From: Lentzea terrae
GTDB lineage: Bacteria; Actinomycetota; Actinomycetes; Mycobacteriales; Pseudonocardiaceae
Assembly: GCF_003265345.1 (NCBI RefSeq)
Contig: NZ_QFWW01000012.1
Span: 62,451-126,450 of the forward strand
Direction of reading: 5' to 3'
DNA: 64,000 nt
Shown: in pieces, positions 55,318-64,000 of the stretch
Layout: every line of letters begins with the position of its first letter
Numbering within the stretch: the stretch's first letter is position 1
Notes under the pieces: model-generated
Seen by the model: only the letters and a program-made list of their open reading frames with translations
Told to the model about the DNA's origin: nothing
The model's database searches: none
Translations under genes and position numbers: made by a program

Positions 55318-56304
55318 CTACCGCCGCCGCCACCGAATCCCGAGCAAAGCCCCCACCACAGCCCCGACCCCCACCAACAAGGAAGGCGAAGGCCCACTCC
55401 GCACCGAAACCACCGGCGAGATCACCGCAGGAGGCGGCGCCGGCACCACCTCGGGCTCCCGGTTCTCCCGAGCAGTGGCAGTCCAAGCCGCGATGAACAA
55501 CAAGAACTGCGCCACCAGGTTCGCGAACACCAGCACACCGATCACCGACCCGAACGCGGCCGACGTGGGCGACCGGGTGACGAACGACAAAAAGATCGTC
55601 GCCGCCTGCTTCAACACCTCGAACCCAATAGCAGCAGCGAAAGCCCCGCGCAGCGCACTACGCCACCCGACGGGCTTGCGCGGCAACCGGGCCAGCACCC
55701 AGAGGAACACCATCCAGTTGGCGAGCAACGACAACAGAATCGAGGCGATCCGCACCAGCGCGTGCGCCCAGCCGGCGTTCTCGAACCCCAGCCAGTCCAG
55801 CACCTTCTCGGCGAACCCCGAGCCGAGAGCGGTGATGGCGAACGAGAGCACGATCGCGAGTCCGAGACCGACCAGCGCCAGCAGGTCGCGCCACAGCGTG
55901 CCGAAGAAGGGCAGGTTCTCCTTGGCGTGGCCCCATTGCGCGGTCAGGGCGTCGCGGAGGTTGCCCATCCAGCCCAGGCCGGAGTAGGCGGCGACCAGCA
56001 GGCCGATGATGCCGACCGTGCCCTTGGAGTCCAGGGCGGTGTTCACGGCCTCGTCGACCTGCGCGCGCAGGTCCCTGTCCGGCACGGCTTCGGCGATGGC
56101 GGAACGCAGGTCGGCCAGCAGGTCCGGCTGGGACTGCAGCACGAAGCCTGCCACCGCGAAGCCGATCATCAGGATCGGCACGAGGGACAGCACGCTGAAG
56201 TACGTGACCGCGGCCGCGTAGTGGGTGCCGTAGCGCTCCGTGAAGCGCTCGTAGGCCAGCATGATGTGGTCGAGCCACGCGTACTTCCGCCGCCACTTGT
56301 CCAC
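55318..56304 (-). CDS. YhjD/YihY/BrkB-family membrane protein
   Basis: A 328-aa protein with six helices. RFTERYGTHYAAAVTYFSVLSLVPILMIGF opens the family fold, YSGLGWMGNLRDALTAQWG is the middle loop, and GSVIGVLVFANLVAQFLLFIAAW is the late helix. YhjD is linked to lipopolysaccharide transport in E. coli, while the role in Gram-positives is unknown. GTG 56304 lies seven bases after TAGCGT (complement of 56312-56317), a leaderless start; TTG 56310 is the upstream alternative. A Pro-rich tail and extra helix end the protein. Confidence 0.92.
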   Translation of the reverse strand: MDKWRRKYAWLDHIMLAYERFTERYGTHYAAAVTYFSVLSLVPILMIGFAVAGFVLQSQPDLLADLRSAIAEAVPDRDLRAQVDEAVNTALDSKGTVGIIGLLVAAYSGLGWMGNLRDALTAQWGHAKENLPFFGTLWRDLLALVGLGLAIVLSFAITALGSGFAEKVLDWLGFENAGWAHALVRIASILLSLLANWMVFLWVLARLPRKPVGWRSALRGAFAAAIGFEVLKQAATIFLSFVTRSPTSAAFGSVIGVLVFANLVAQFLLFIAAWTATARENREPEVVPAPPPAVISPVVSVRSGPSPSLLVGVGAVVGALLGIRWRRR

Positions 56305-56328
56305 GATCAAGACGCTAGTGCAAGTGCA

Positions 56329-57372
<1,044 letters not shown>

Positions 57373-57573
57373 TCAGTTCTGCGCGGTGTCCTGCTGGGCC
57401 AGGTCGACGCGCTGGTTCGCGGCCGCGACCGGAGCCGGCTTCCGACGCTTCACCAGGCCGTACACCAGGCCGCCGACACCGGCGGTGACCGCGATCAGAC
57501 CCACGGGACCCGCAGCAGTACCGGTCATGCTGCTCTCAACCGCAGCGCTCAGTACCAGACTCATGCCGTGCAC
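57373..57573 (-). CDS. Small single-pass membrane protein
   Basis: A 66-aa protein. A hydrophobic helix at about 22-42 (GPVGLIAVTAGVGGLVYGLV) is followed by KRRKP and an Ala/Gln tail. GTG 57573 is chosen because GGGGAGG lies eight bases upstream; ATG 57564 is possible. It precedes trpS by 27 bases. No family is recognised. Confidence 0.55.
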   Translation of the reverse strand: MHGMSLVLSAAVESSMTGTAAGPVGLIAVTAGVGGLVYGLVKRRKPAPVAAANQRVDLAQQDTAQN

Positions 57574-57687
57574 TTGCCGAGCCTCCCCAAGGCACAGATC
57601 CACCCCGGAACGGGTGAACCTTGCTGACTGATTGGCCGCCAAGCTACCGATCACCGGTAGCGTCCATGCGCCAAGTCAGACTATCGG

Positions 57688-60210
57688 TCACTCTTGATCG
57701 GTTCGCACTCGCCCATATGTCGTAGTCCGCTGACGGGCGTTACGCCCTGCTAGTGAAGCCAGGGTCTGAAGCTCACGCACAGTGCGCGCCGACCCGTGTT
57801 CGGACCCGGCCATGCGACTGATGGTCTCCTCCATCAACGTGCCGCCGATGTCGTTCGCGCCGCCGTTGAGGATCTCCGCTGTGCCCTCGTCGCCGAGCTT
57901 GACCCACGAGCACTGGATGTTGTCGACCCGCCCGTGCAACGCCAGCCGCGCGAACGCGTGCACGGCGCGGTTGTCGCGGCGCGTCGGGCCGGGGCGGGCG
58001 ACTCCTGCCAGGTAGATCGGGGCGTTGCGGTGCACGAACGGCAGCGCGACGAACTCGGTCAAGCCACCGGTCTGATCTTGAAGCTTTGCGAGCACGCGCA
58101 GGTGCGTGAGCCAGTGGCCGGGGTGGTCGACGTGGCCGTACATCATCGTCGACGACGAGCGAATGCCCAGCTCATGTGCAGTGCCGACGACCTCGAGCCA
58201 GGTCTCGGTCGGCAGCTTGCCCTTGGTCAGCACCCAGCGGACGTCGTCGTCGAGGATCTCGGCCGCGGTGCCGGGGATCGTGTCGAGGCCGGCCGCACGA
58301 AGCTCCGTCAGCCACTCGCGAACGCTCACGCCCGCCTTGGCCGCGGCGGAGACGATCTCCATCGGGCTGAACGCGTGGACGTGCATCTCGGGCAGCCGCT
58401 TCTTGATCGCGCGCACGACGTCCGCGTAGTAGGTCACCGGCAGCTTGGGGTCGATGCCGCCCTGCATGCAGACCTCGGTGGCACCCGCGTCCCACGCCTC
58501 CTGCGCGCGGTCCGCGACCTCCTCAGCGCTCAACCGGAAAGCATCGGCGTCCCGCTCACGTTGGGCGAAGGCACAGAAGCGGCAGCCGACGTAGCAGACG
58601 TTCGAGAAGTTGATGTTCCGGTTGACCACGTACGTGACGTCGTCGCCGACCACCTCTCGACGCAAGTCATCGGCCAGACGCGTCATCTCTTCCAACGCCT
58701 GACCATCGGCGGTCAGCAACGCCATCGCGGCGTCGGTGTCGTCGAGCAGCGCGGCCGGGTCGTTCGCGGCGATCTTCAGTCCACGTTGGACGTCCTCGGA
58801 AAGCCGTTGCGGCGCAACGGGAATCTTCAGCTCGCTCCAGTCGCCGTAGACCTCGTCGAAGTCGCCGCGGCGGTCGCTCGTGCGACCTTCGGTGTCGATC
58901 GCGGTGTTGAGGTCCGCGCGGCCGTACGTGTCGAGCCCGCCGTCCGGCTCCTGCCACTCCCGGCCGACCACCGGAGCGTCCGGGTTCGCGAGGCCGCTTT
59001 CCAGCGCCAGCGCGGAAACGTGCCCGGTGAGCCGGGTGTCGATCCACTGCCCCGCCGCCGCGCGGACGTAGCGCGGGTAGACGTTCAGCCGTTCCTGCAA
59101 GGAAAAACCGGCCTCGCGCGTGATGTCCGCGAGCTCGTCGACCTGCGGCCACGGCTTCTCGGGATTCACGTGGTCGGGCGTGATCGGCGAGACGCCGCCC
59201 CAGTCGTCGACGCCCGCGCGCAGCATGAGGTCGAACTCCTCGCCGACGAGGTTCGGCGGTGCCTGCACGCTCACGGTCGACGGCATCACCAGGCGCGCGA
59301 CGGCGATCGTCGCCGCGAGCTCGGTCAGGTCGGCGTCGGGCATGCCGCGCATCGCCGTGTCCGGCTTGGCGCGGAAGTTCTGGATGATGACTTCCTGGAT
59401 GTGCCCGTACTGCTTGGCGACCTGGCGCATCGCGAGCAACGACTCGGCGCGCTCGGTGAGGTTCTCGCCGATCCCGATCAGGATTCCGGTGGTGAACGGG
59501 ACGTTCACGCGCCCGGCGTCGGTGAGCACCCGCAGGCGGACCGCGGGATCCTTGTCCGGGCTGCCGTAGTGCGGCCCGCCCTTCTCGCTCCACAGCCGCT
59601 CAGCCGTGGTCTCCAGCATCATGCCCATGCTGGACGCGACGGGCCGCAGCCGCTGCAGCTCCTCCCAGCTCAGCACGCCGGGGTTGAGGTGCGGCAGCAG
59701 GCCCGTCTCCTCGAGCACCGCAATGGCGCTGGCCCGCACGTAGTCCAAAGTGGACTCGTAACCGCGCGCGTCCAGCCACTCCTTCGCGGCCGGCCAGCGG
59801 TCCTCCGGCCGATCGCCGAGCGTGAACAGCGCTTCCTTGCACCCCTGCGCGGCGCCCGCCCGTGCGATCGCCAGCACCTCGTCGCGTTCGAGGAACGCAG
59901 CGGGCAGCTTGTGCGGCACGGTCGCGAACGTGCAGTAGTGACAACGGTCGCGACACAACCTGGTCAGCGGGATGAACACCGACCGGCTGTACGTGACGAC
60001 CCCAGGCCGCCCCTCGGCGAGCAGGTGCGCATCCCGCACCTTGCCCGCAGCCGTCAACAGCGCGTCTAAGTCCTCGCCACGCGCGTGCAGCAGCACGGCA
60101 GCCTCGGTCGCGTCGAGCACGGCACCGTCAGCGGCCCGGCGCAGCGCACGCCTCATGGCCGCCGCACTCGGACGGGGCTGCGGTGGGGTTAGCGAGATGT
60201 CCACTGCCAC
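57688..60210 (-). CDS. fbiC: FO synthase, fused CofG-CofH (coenzyme F420 biosynthesis)
   Basis: Makes 7,8-didemethyl-8-hydroxy-5-deazariboflavin from tyrosine and a riboflavin precursor. It has two radical-SAM domains: the N-terminal CofG half with [10 protein letters not shown] (CxxxCxxC) near residue 88, and the C-terminal CofH half with [10 protein letters not shown] near residue 549. At 840 aa it matches the actinobacterial fused form. The GTG start lies seven bases after TAAGGT (complement of 60218-60223), so translation is probably leaderless. The organism should therefore make F420. Confidence 0.97.
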   Translation of the reverse strand: MAVDISLTPPQPRPSAAAMRRALRRAADGAVLDATEAAVLLHARGEDLDALLTAAGKVRDAHLLAEGRPGVVTYSRSVFIPLTRLCRDRCHYCTFATVPHKLPAAFLERDEVLAIARAGAAQGCKEALFTLGDRPEDRWPAAKEWLDARGYESTLDYVRASAIAVLEETGLLPHLNPGVLSWEELQRLRPVASSMGMMLETTAERLWSEKGGPHYGSPDKDPAVRLRVLTDAGRVNVPFTTGILIGIGENLTERAESLLAMRQVAKQYGHIQEVIIQNFRAKPDTAMRGMPDADLTELAATIAVARLVMPSTVSVQAPPNLVGEEFDLMLRAGVDDWGGVSPITPDHVNPEKPWPQVDELADITREAGFSLQERLNVYPRYVRAAAGQWIDTRLTGHVSALALESGLANPDAPVVGREWQEPDGGLDTYGRADLNTAIDTEGRTSDRRGDFDEVYGDWSELKIPVAPQRLSEDVQRGLKIAANDPAALLDDTDAAMALLTADGQALEEMTRLADDLRREVVGDDVTYVVNRNINFSNVCYVGCRFCAFAQRERDADAFRLSAEEVADRAQEAWDAGATEVCMQGGIDPKLPVTYYADVVRAIKKRLPEMHVHAFSPMEIVSAAAKAGVSVREWLTELRAAGLDTIPGTAAEILDDDVRWVLTKGKLPTETWLEVVGTAHELGIRSSSTMMYGHVDHPGHWLTHLRVLAKLQDQTGGLTEFVALPFVHRNAPIYLAGVARPGPTRRDNRAVHAFARLALHGRVDNIQCSWVKLGDEGTAEILNGGANDIGGTLMEETISRMAGSEHGSARTVRELQTLASLAGRNARQRTTTYGRVRTDQE

Positions 60211-60272
60211 GTCAACGACCTTAGGCCGCCGAAATTCCTGACCACCGCGATCAGGGTGTGGCAAGGATTACG

Positions 60273-61931
60273 TCACCGCACGCTGACCAGCAGCTCGGTG
60301 TTCCGGTCGAGCGGCGTGCCCAGCGGGTTCGTCCGCGAGTGGATGTCGTTGTAGGTGAACTCCCGGCACAGGCTCGCCAACGCCGTGTCCGACCTGTCGT
60401 CGTAGTCGACCTGGTACGGCGCGTCGGCTTCCAACAGCGTCGTGAACAGCGACAACGTGCCATCGCCGTTGTCCGCGACCTCGATGACACGGGCGTGCTG
60501 CGGGTAGTCGACATGCGCGGCGGTGTTGATCTCCCAGAAGCTGCGGGACGGCGTGTCGTGCCGGTGCGGCGTGATCACGTTGCGGTGCGTGTGCCCGTTG
60601 ACCCACGCCAGCACATTCGGGAACCGGTGCAGCAAATTGACCAGCGCGTCACCGTTCATCCGCGGGTCGAGCGGCCGGCGCCGGTCCGGCAGGACGTTGC
60701 CCATCGTCTTGGACGTGTGGTGGCTGAACAGGACGAAGAGCTCGTCGGTGACGTTCTGCCGCTGCGGAAGGCCCAGCCAGTCGTAGTAGAGCGAGCTGTT
60801 GCGCTTGAGCGTCCGCTCGATCCAGTTGAGCTGGTGCAGCCCGATCGAGCCCGTGGAGAACCCGGCGAGGTTCGTGGTGTCCATGCTGATGCCGGTCACG
60901 CCGGGCGCCATCCGGAACGTGTAGAAGACGTCGACGCCGTCCGCGTTGGCGTCCGTGTAGCCGTGACCGCCCGTCGGCAGGTGCTTGCGCACGTACTCAC
61001 CGGTGTCGAACAGCCTGCGACGGTCATCGGGCGTCACGGTGCGGACGACGCCGCCGCTCGCGAGGATGGCCATCGCTTCGGGAATCGCCTTGGGGTCGTT
61101 GAACGCCTGTGCGACCTTCGCGTTCTGCACGGGGTCGCCGAACCCGACGATCTTCTTGCGCCCGGTGTACCAGCTGTCGAGCAGCCCGTCCGGCAGCGCG
61201 CCGACCACGCTGTCGTCGTGGTTGCCGATCGTGGCGTACCAGGGGATGTTCAGGCCGGGGCTGACGAACTCCCGCACAGCCGCGTCGAGCAGCCCTGGCA
61301 GCTGCGGGAAGCCTTTTGCCTTGTAGTCGTCAGTTCCGCTCATGTCCGGCTGCCAGAACGTGCTGATGCCCGCGTTCTGCACGCCCTCGTACCTGCCGTC
61401 GCCGGTGTTCGGCGTGATGCGGCCGCCGTTGAGGATCGCGAGGAACCAGTCGAGCTCGATGTTCTCGTGGTTGTCGGTGTTGTCGCCGGTCGTCATGAGG
61501 AAGTCGAACGGCCTGCCGGTCAACGGCCCCCTGCGCACCGCGTTGACGCGCTTCACGAGCGACGTCGAGCCCTGGGCCGTGAGCGCCTCCTGCGGCCGGT
61601 GCGCGCTGGACCCCATGATCGGGTGCAGGTACTCGAACCGCAGCGGGCTCTGGGCGTCGCAGATGTGCATGTCGCTGAACTGCACGAAGCTGGTCAGCGC
61701 TTGGCGTCGTACCTCGCGGCCCGCCTTGGCCTGGACGAGGTCGGTGCGCACGACGGTCGGCCAACCTGGGCCTGCGGTCAACCTGCGGTAGCCGCTGGTG
61801 CCGATCGGCGCGGCCGCGGTGTCGAGCGTGGTGCCCGCGGTGAACGCAAACGCTTGGGAGTCGAGGAGTGGCACGCCCGCCACGCCCGCACCCACCGCCA
61901 GGAGGAATGAACGCCTGCTGAAACCCGCCAT
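60273..61931 (-). CDS. Tat-exported metallophosphoesterase
   Basis: A 552-aa calcineurin-like phosphoesterase of the TIGR03767 type. The N-terminal SRRSFLLAVGAGVAG is a twin-arginine signal. Metal motifs in order are FSDMHICD (about 86), TGDNTDNHE (about 149), IGNHDD (about 238), FSHHTS (about 404) and NGHTHRN (about 452). The substrate is unknown; relatives are phosphodiesterases or phosphatases acting outside the cell. Its 3' end lies 62 bases upstream of fbiC on the same strand. Confidence 0.92.
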   Translation of the reverse strand: MAGFSRRSFLLAVGAGVAGVPLLDSQAFAFTAGTTLDTAAAPIGTSGYRRLTAGPGWPTVVRTDLVQAKAGREVRRQALTSFVQFSDMHICDAQSPLRFEYLHPIMGSSAHRPQEALTAQGSTSLVKRVNAVRRGPLTGRPFDFLMTTGDNTDNHENIELDWFLAILNGGRITPNTGDGRYEGVQNAGISTFWQPDMSGTDDYKAKGFPQLPGLLDAAVREFVSPGLNIPWYATIGNHDDSVVGALPDGLLDSWYTGRKKIVGFGDPVQNAKVAQAFNDPKAIPEAMAILASGGVVRTVTPDDRRRLFDTGEYVRKHLPTGGHGYTDANADGVDVFYTFRMAPGVTGISMDTTNLAGFSTGSIGLHQLNWIERTLKRNSSLYYDWLGLPQRQNVTDELFVLFSHHTSKTMGNVLPDRRRPLDPRMNGDALVNLLHRFPNVLAWVNGHTHRNVITPHRHDTPSRSFWEINTAAHVDYPQHARVIEVADNGDGTLSLFTTLLEADAPYQVDYDDRSDTALASLCREFTYNDIHSRTNPLGTPLDRNTELLVSVR

Positions 61932-62108
61932 GAGCCGCCCCCGATCTCATCGATGGTGAATCATGTTCAGATTCCGGGAGCTGGCAGGTGAAATCGAGCC
62001 GTCAGGCGGGGGACAAGAGCGATAAAGGCTGGTCGGGCTGGGTCAGTCGGCGTACTGCAACAGTCGGCCGGCAGGCGGCGTTGAGGTGCCGAGAGCGGGA
62101 GGTGGGCC

Positions 62109-62480
62109 ATGGCGAGCGACGCCGAGGATGATCGGACCGACATGTTCGCGGCGATCGCGGTCGTGGTCGGCATCGTGCTGCTGGCGATCTCCCTGCCGGC
62201 GTTCCCGAAGGCGGTCAAGATCGCCTCCCGCACCGGGACGTTCACGAGCGAGGACGGCAAGATCACGCGCGCCGGCGTGCACGTGCGCAACGGCCTGCCG
62301 CGAGGCCTGAAGGTGGGCGAACGCATTCGTGCGTTCGACATCGGCACCAAGGACGAGGTCTACACGAGCGAGGGGCAGGCCGGTTACCCGTACGCGCTGC
62401 CGTTCATCCTCGGCGGGGTGGGCACGATCGCGCTCGTCCTCGGAGCCGAACACGCGTGGCGGAACCGGAAACGCCCTTAG
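62109..62480 (+). CDS. Two-helix membrane protein, unknown
   Basis: A 123-aa protein. A helix at about 12-32 and another at about 97-114 flank an outer segment of about 60 residues containing GKITRAGVHVRNGLPRGLKVGERIRAFD. The basic C-terminus suggests an N-in/C-in topology. GGGAGGTG precedes the ATG. It shares four bases with convergent xthA. No family is recognised. Confidence 0.7.
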   Translation: MASDAEDDRTDMFAAIAVVVGIVLLAISLPAFPKAVKIASRTGTFTSEDGKITRAGVHVRNGLPRGLKVGERIRAFDIGTKDEVYTSEGQAGYPYALPFILGGVGTIALVLGAEHAWRNRKRP

Positions 62481-63268
62481 CCGTACACGACGGTGACGGG
62501 AGCGTGGTCCGACCAGCGCTCGGCGTACGTCGCCGCCCGCTCCACCACCGCGGACGTTGCCCGAGCCGCGAGCCCGTCCGTCGCCACCTGGTAGTCGATC
62601 CGCCAGCCCGAGTCGTTGTCGAAGGCCTTGCCGCGGTACGACCACCACGAGTACGGCCCGACCGCTTCGGGGTGCAGCGATCGCATCACGTCGGTGTACC
62701 CGGAGGCGAACACCGACGACATCCACTCCCGCTCGTTCGGCAGGAACCCGGACGACTTCTGGTTCGTCTTCCAGGCCTTCAGGTCCTCCGGCCGGTGCGC
62801 GATGTTCCAGTCGCCGCACACGAGCACCTCACGGCCCGACACGGCGGCCTTCTCGCGCAACGACACCAGGTACGGCAGGAAGGCCGCCATGAAGCGGTCC
62901 TTCTCGTCCTGCTTCTCGGTGCCGACGTCGCCGGACGGCAGGTACAGCGACGCCACGACGACGTCCGGCAGCTCGATCTCCACGTACCGGCCGGAGGACT
63001 CGAACTCGGAAACACCGAAGCCGACACGGACCGAGGTCGGCTCGACGCGCGACATGATGCCGACGCCCGCGCGGCCCTTCAGCGACGACGGGGCGTACAC
63101 GCCGTGCCAGCCCGCAGGCGAGTGGACCTCCGCCGGCAGCTCGTCCGGTTCCGCGCGAACTTCCTGCAGGCACACCACATCTGCGGAGGAAGCGGCGAGC
63201 CACGAGAGGTAGCCCTTCTTGGCGGCCGCGCGCAGACCGTTGACGTTGATCGTGGAGACCGTGAGCAC
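62477..63268 (-). CDS. xthA: Exodeoxyribonuclease III (AP endonuclease)
   Basis: DNA-repair enzyme of the EEP superfamily; 263 aa. STINVNGLRAAAKKGYLSW, VVCLQEVRA (metal E), VCGDWNIAHRPEDL (catalytic D and N), DSGWRIDYQV and RWSDHAPV (catalytic DH) follow in the family order. GTG 63268 starts directly before LTVSTIN; the open frame extending to 63451 covers the neighbour gene and is not needed. Confidence 0.95.
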   Translation of the reverse strand: MLTVSTINVNGLRAAAKKGYLSWLAASSADVVCLQEVRAEPDELPAEVHSPAGWHGVYAPSSLKGRAGVGIMSRVEPTSVRVGFGVSEFESSGRYVEIELPDVVVASLYLPSGDVGTEKQDEKDRFMAAFLPYLVSLREKAAVSGREVLVCGDWNIAHRPEDLKAWKTNQKSSGFLPNEREWMSSVFASGYTDVMRSLHPEAVGPYSWWSYRGKAFDNDSGWRIDYQVATDGLAARATSAVVERAATYAERWSDHAPVTVVYG

Positions 63269-63279
63269 GACCGAGCAGC

Positions 63280-63498
63280 CTACTTGGACGCCAGTCCCCA
63301 GGGCTTCGGGTACTCGGCGCCGCAGCCGGCGCAGTGCGCGGTCAGGTCCAGATAGCCGACGAGAGTCGCCATCTCGTCGCGGGGCAGCGCGAGCTGGCGC
63401 TGACCGTCGATCTCGGTGTAGAGGCCCTGCCACTCCGGCTCGCAGGAGCATTGCGTGACGCTCCTACCTCGGCCCCACCGAAACATGTTCCGCAGCAT
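63280..63498 (-). CDS. Small Cys-rich, zinc-ribbon-like protein
   Basis: A 72-aa protein. A C-x-C pair (QCSCEPEW) and a C-x-x-C pair (HCAGCGAEYPK) are about 35 residues apart and could hold one zinc. ATG 63498 follows GGGGGC. It lies 11 bases upstream of xthA on the same strand, so the two probably share an mRNA. There is no known family. Confidence 0.7.
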   Translation of the reverse strand: MLRNMFRWGRGRSVTQCSCEPEWQGLYTEIDGQRQLALPRDEMATLVGYLDLTAHCAGCGAEYPKPWGLASK

Positions 63499-63665
63499 GC
63501 CCCCAAGTTTGCCATACGCCACCGAAGTCGTTGCCCAATGCAAAGCGGCACTTCGGCGGAAACGAACAGTTCAACGTCAACTCTTGAGCGTGCGGATTCC
63601 AATGAGCCAGATTTCCACCGGGCCCAGCAACTCTCCCCAAAGCACGAAAGCATCAAGGAGAACAA

Positions 63666-63980
63666 ATGAACGCGATCAAGGGTGTTCTCGTCGGTCTCGC
63701 CGCCACCGCCGTGCTCTTCGGCGGTGGCGCCCAGGCCGTCGCCGCCCCGGCGACGACGCAGTCGACCGAGGCGGCGGCGAAGGTGACCGGCGAGGTCGTC
63801 GCGGTCGTCAAGGGCAAGTCCATCAAGGTGCGCGTCGACGCCTCCACGACGGTGGACGTGGACTACGACCTCAAGAAGACGATCGTGTCCGGCGAGCTGA
63901 AGGTCGGCGCGTCGGTCGACGTCAACGGCAAGAAGGTCGGCGGCAAGATCGTCGCGTCGGGCATCATCGTCATCAAGTAG
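63666..63980 (+). CDS. Small secreted beta-rich protein (DUF5666-like)
   Basis: A 104-aa protein. A signal peptide ends near AVAAPA (residue 27). The mature part is strand-rich, with VTGEVVAVVKGKSIKVRVD and LKVGASVDVNGKKVGGKIVASGI resembling the OB-like DUF5666 repeat. AGGAG lies seven bases before the ATG. Its role is unknown. Confidence 0.75.
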   Translation: MNAIKGVLVGLAATAVLFGGGAQAVAAPATTQSTEAAAKVTGEVVAVVKGKSIKVRVDASTTVDVDYDLKKTIVSGELKVGASVDVNGKKVGGKIVASGIIVIK

Positions 63981-64000
63981 TCGCGTTGGAAAAGGCCGGC

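Noticed and set aside
57796-60069. 757-codon plus-strand open frame opposite fbiC
   Set aside because: It is a shadow of the FO synthase gene with no features of its own.

Overview
The window is high-GC actinobacterial DNA. Mycothiol-dependent isomerase-like, MutAB, FbiC (F420), ESX-type, UPF0060, SigE-family sigma, SCO4848-like and DasR-box features point to a filamentous actinomycete, most likely in the Pseudonocardiaceae/Actinosynnemataceae (inference). Genes are packed tightly with many 1- or 4-base stop/start overlaps. At least ten starts lie exactly 6-7 bases after a TANNNT -10 box, so leaderless mRNAs seem common. I see no rRNA, tRNA, CRISPR array, transposase or prophage gene.

Layout. 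1-2.9 kb: methylmalonyl-CoA mutase subunits (mutB cut by the window edge). 3-7.2 kb: a membrane Ser/Thr kinase, then purine nucleoside phosphorylase coupled to a phosphosugar mutase, separated by a 165-base inverted-repeat element. 7.2-11.9 kb: small enzymes and regulators, including a MerR/aldo-keto reductase pair and a Doc-like/ribbon-helix-helix pair. 12-15.6 kb: a GH18 chitinase with a DasR-type operator, uracil phosphoribosyltransferase, a DinB-like protein and a Gfo/Idh oxidoreductase. 15.6-18.6 kb: SigE-family sigma factor with putative anti-sigma protein, DUF1707 and DUF1737 proteins. 18.6-24.4 kb: a deacetylase-glycosyltransferase fusion, then deoC with two aldehyde dehydrogenase-like genes. 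24.4-29.4 kb: a two-component system divergent from an FtsX-type ABC exporter.

29.4-36.6 kb is accessory: VanZ, a MarC gene broken by a frameshift, SMI1/KNR4, a type VII secretion pair (EspC-like protein plus WXG100-NlpC/P60 hydrolase), a tautomerase/TetR pair with twin operators, two YbaB-like proteins and an unknown two-repeat acidic protein. 36.7-46.4 kb: adenosine deaminase, a long coiled-coil protein, and a nucleoside operon (BMP lipoprotein, ABC ATPase, two permeases, cdd, deoA). 46.5-50.5 kb: a frameshifted or overlapping small gene and sdhCDAB. 50.5-64 kb: FAD oxidase, D,D-carboxypeptidase, SCO4848-like protein, a sortase-anchored Thr-rich protein, an AbiEi/DUF559-like protein, YhjD, trpS, fbiC, a Tat-exported phosphoesterase, exonuclease III and a small secreted protein.

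A shared theme is nucleoside salvage. The BMP transporter, cdd, deoA, add, PNP, phosphosugar mutase, deoC and upp together can import nucleosides, release bases and feed the pentose to central metabolism. A second theme is the cell wall: chitinase, deacetylase-glycosyltransferase, NlpC/P60 hydrolase, carboxypeptidase and sortase substrate. No described biosynthetic gene cluster is evident. The least explained loci are the type VII pair, the coiled-coil gene at 38.1-39.5 kb and the 4.7 kb inverted repeat.
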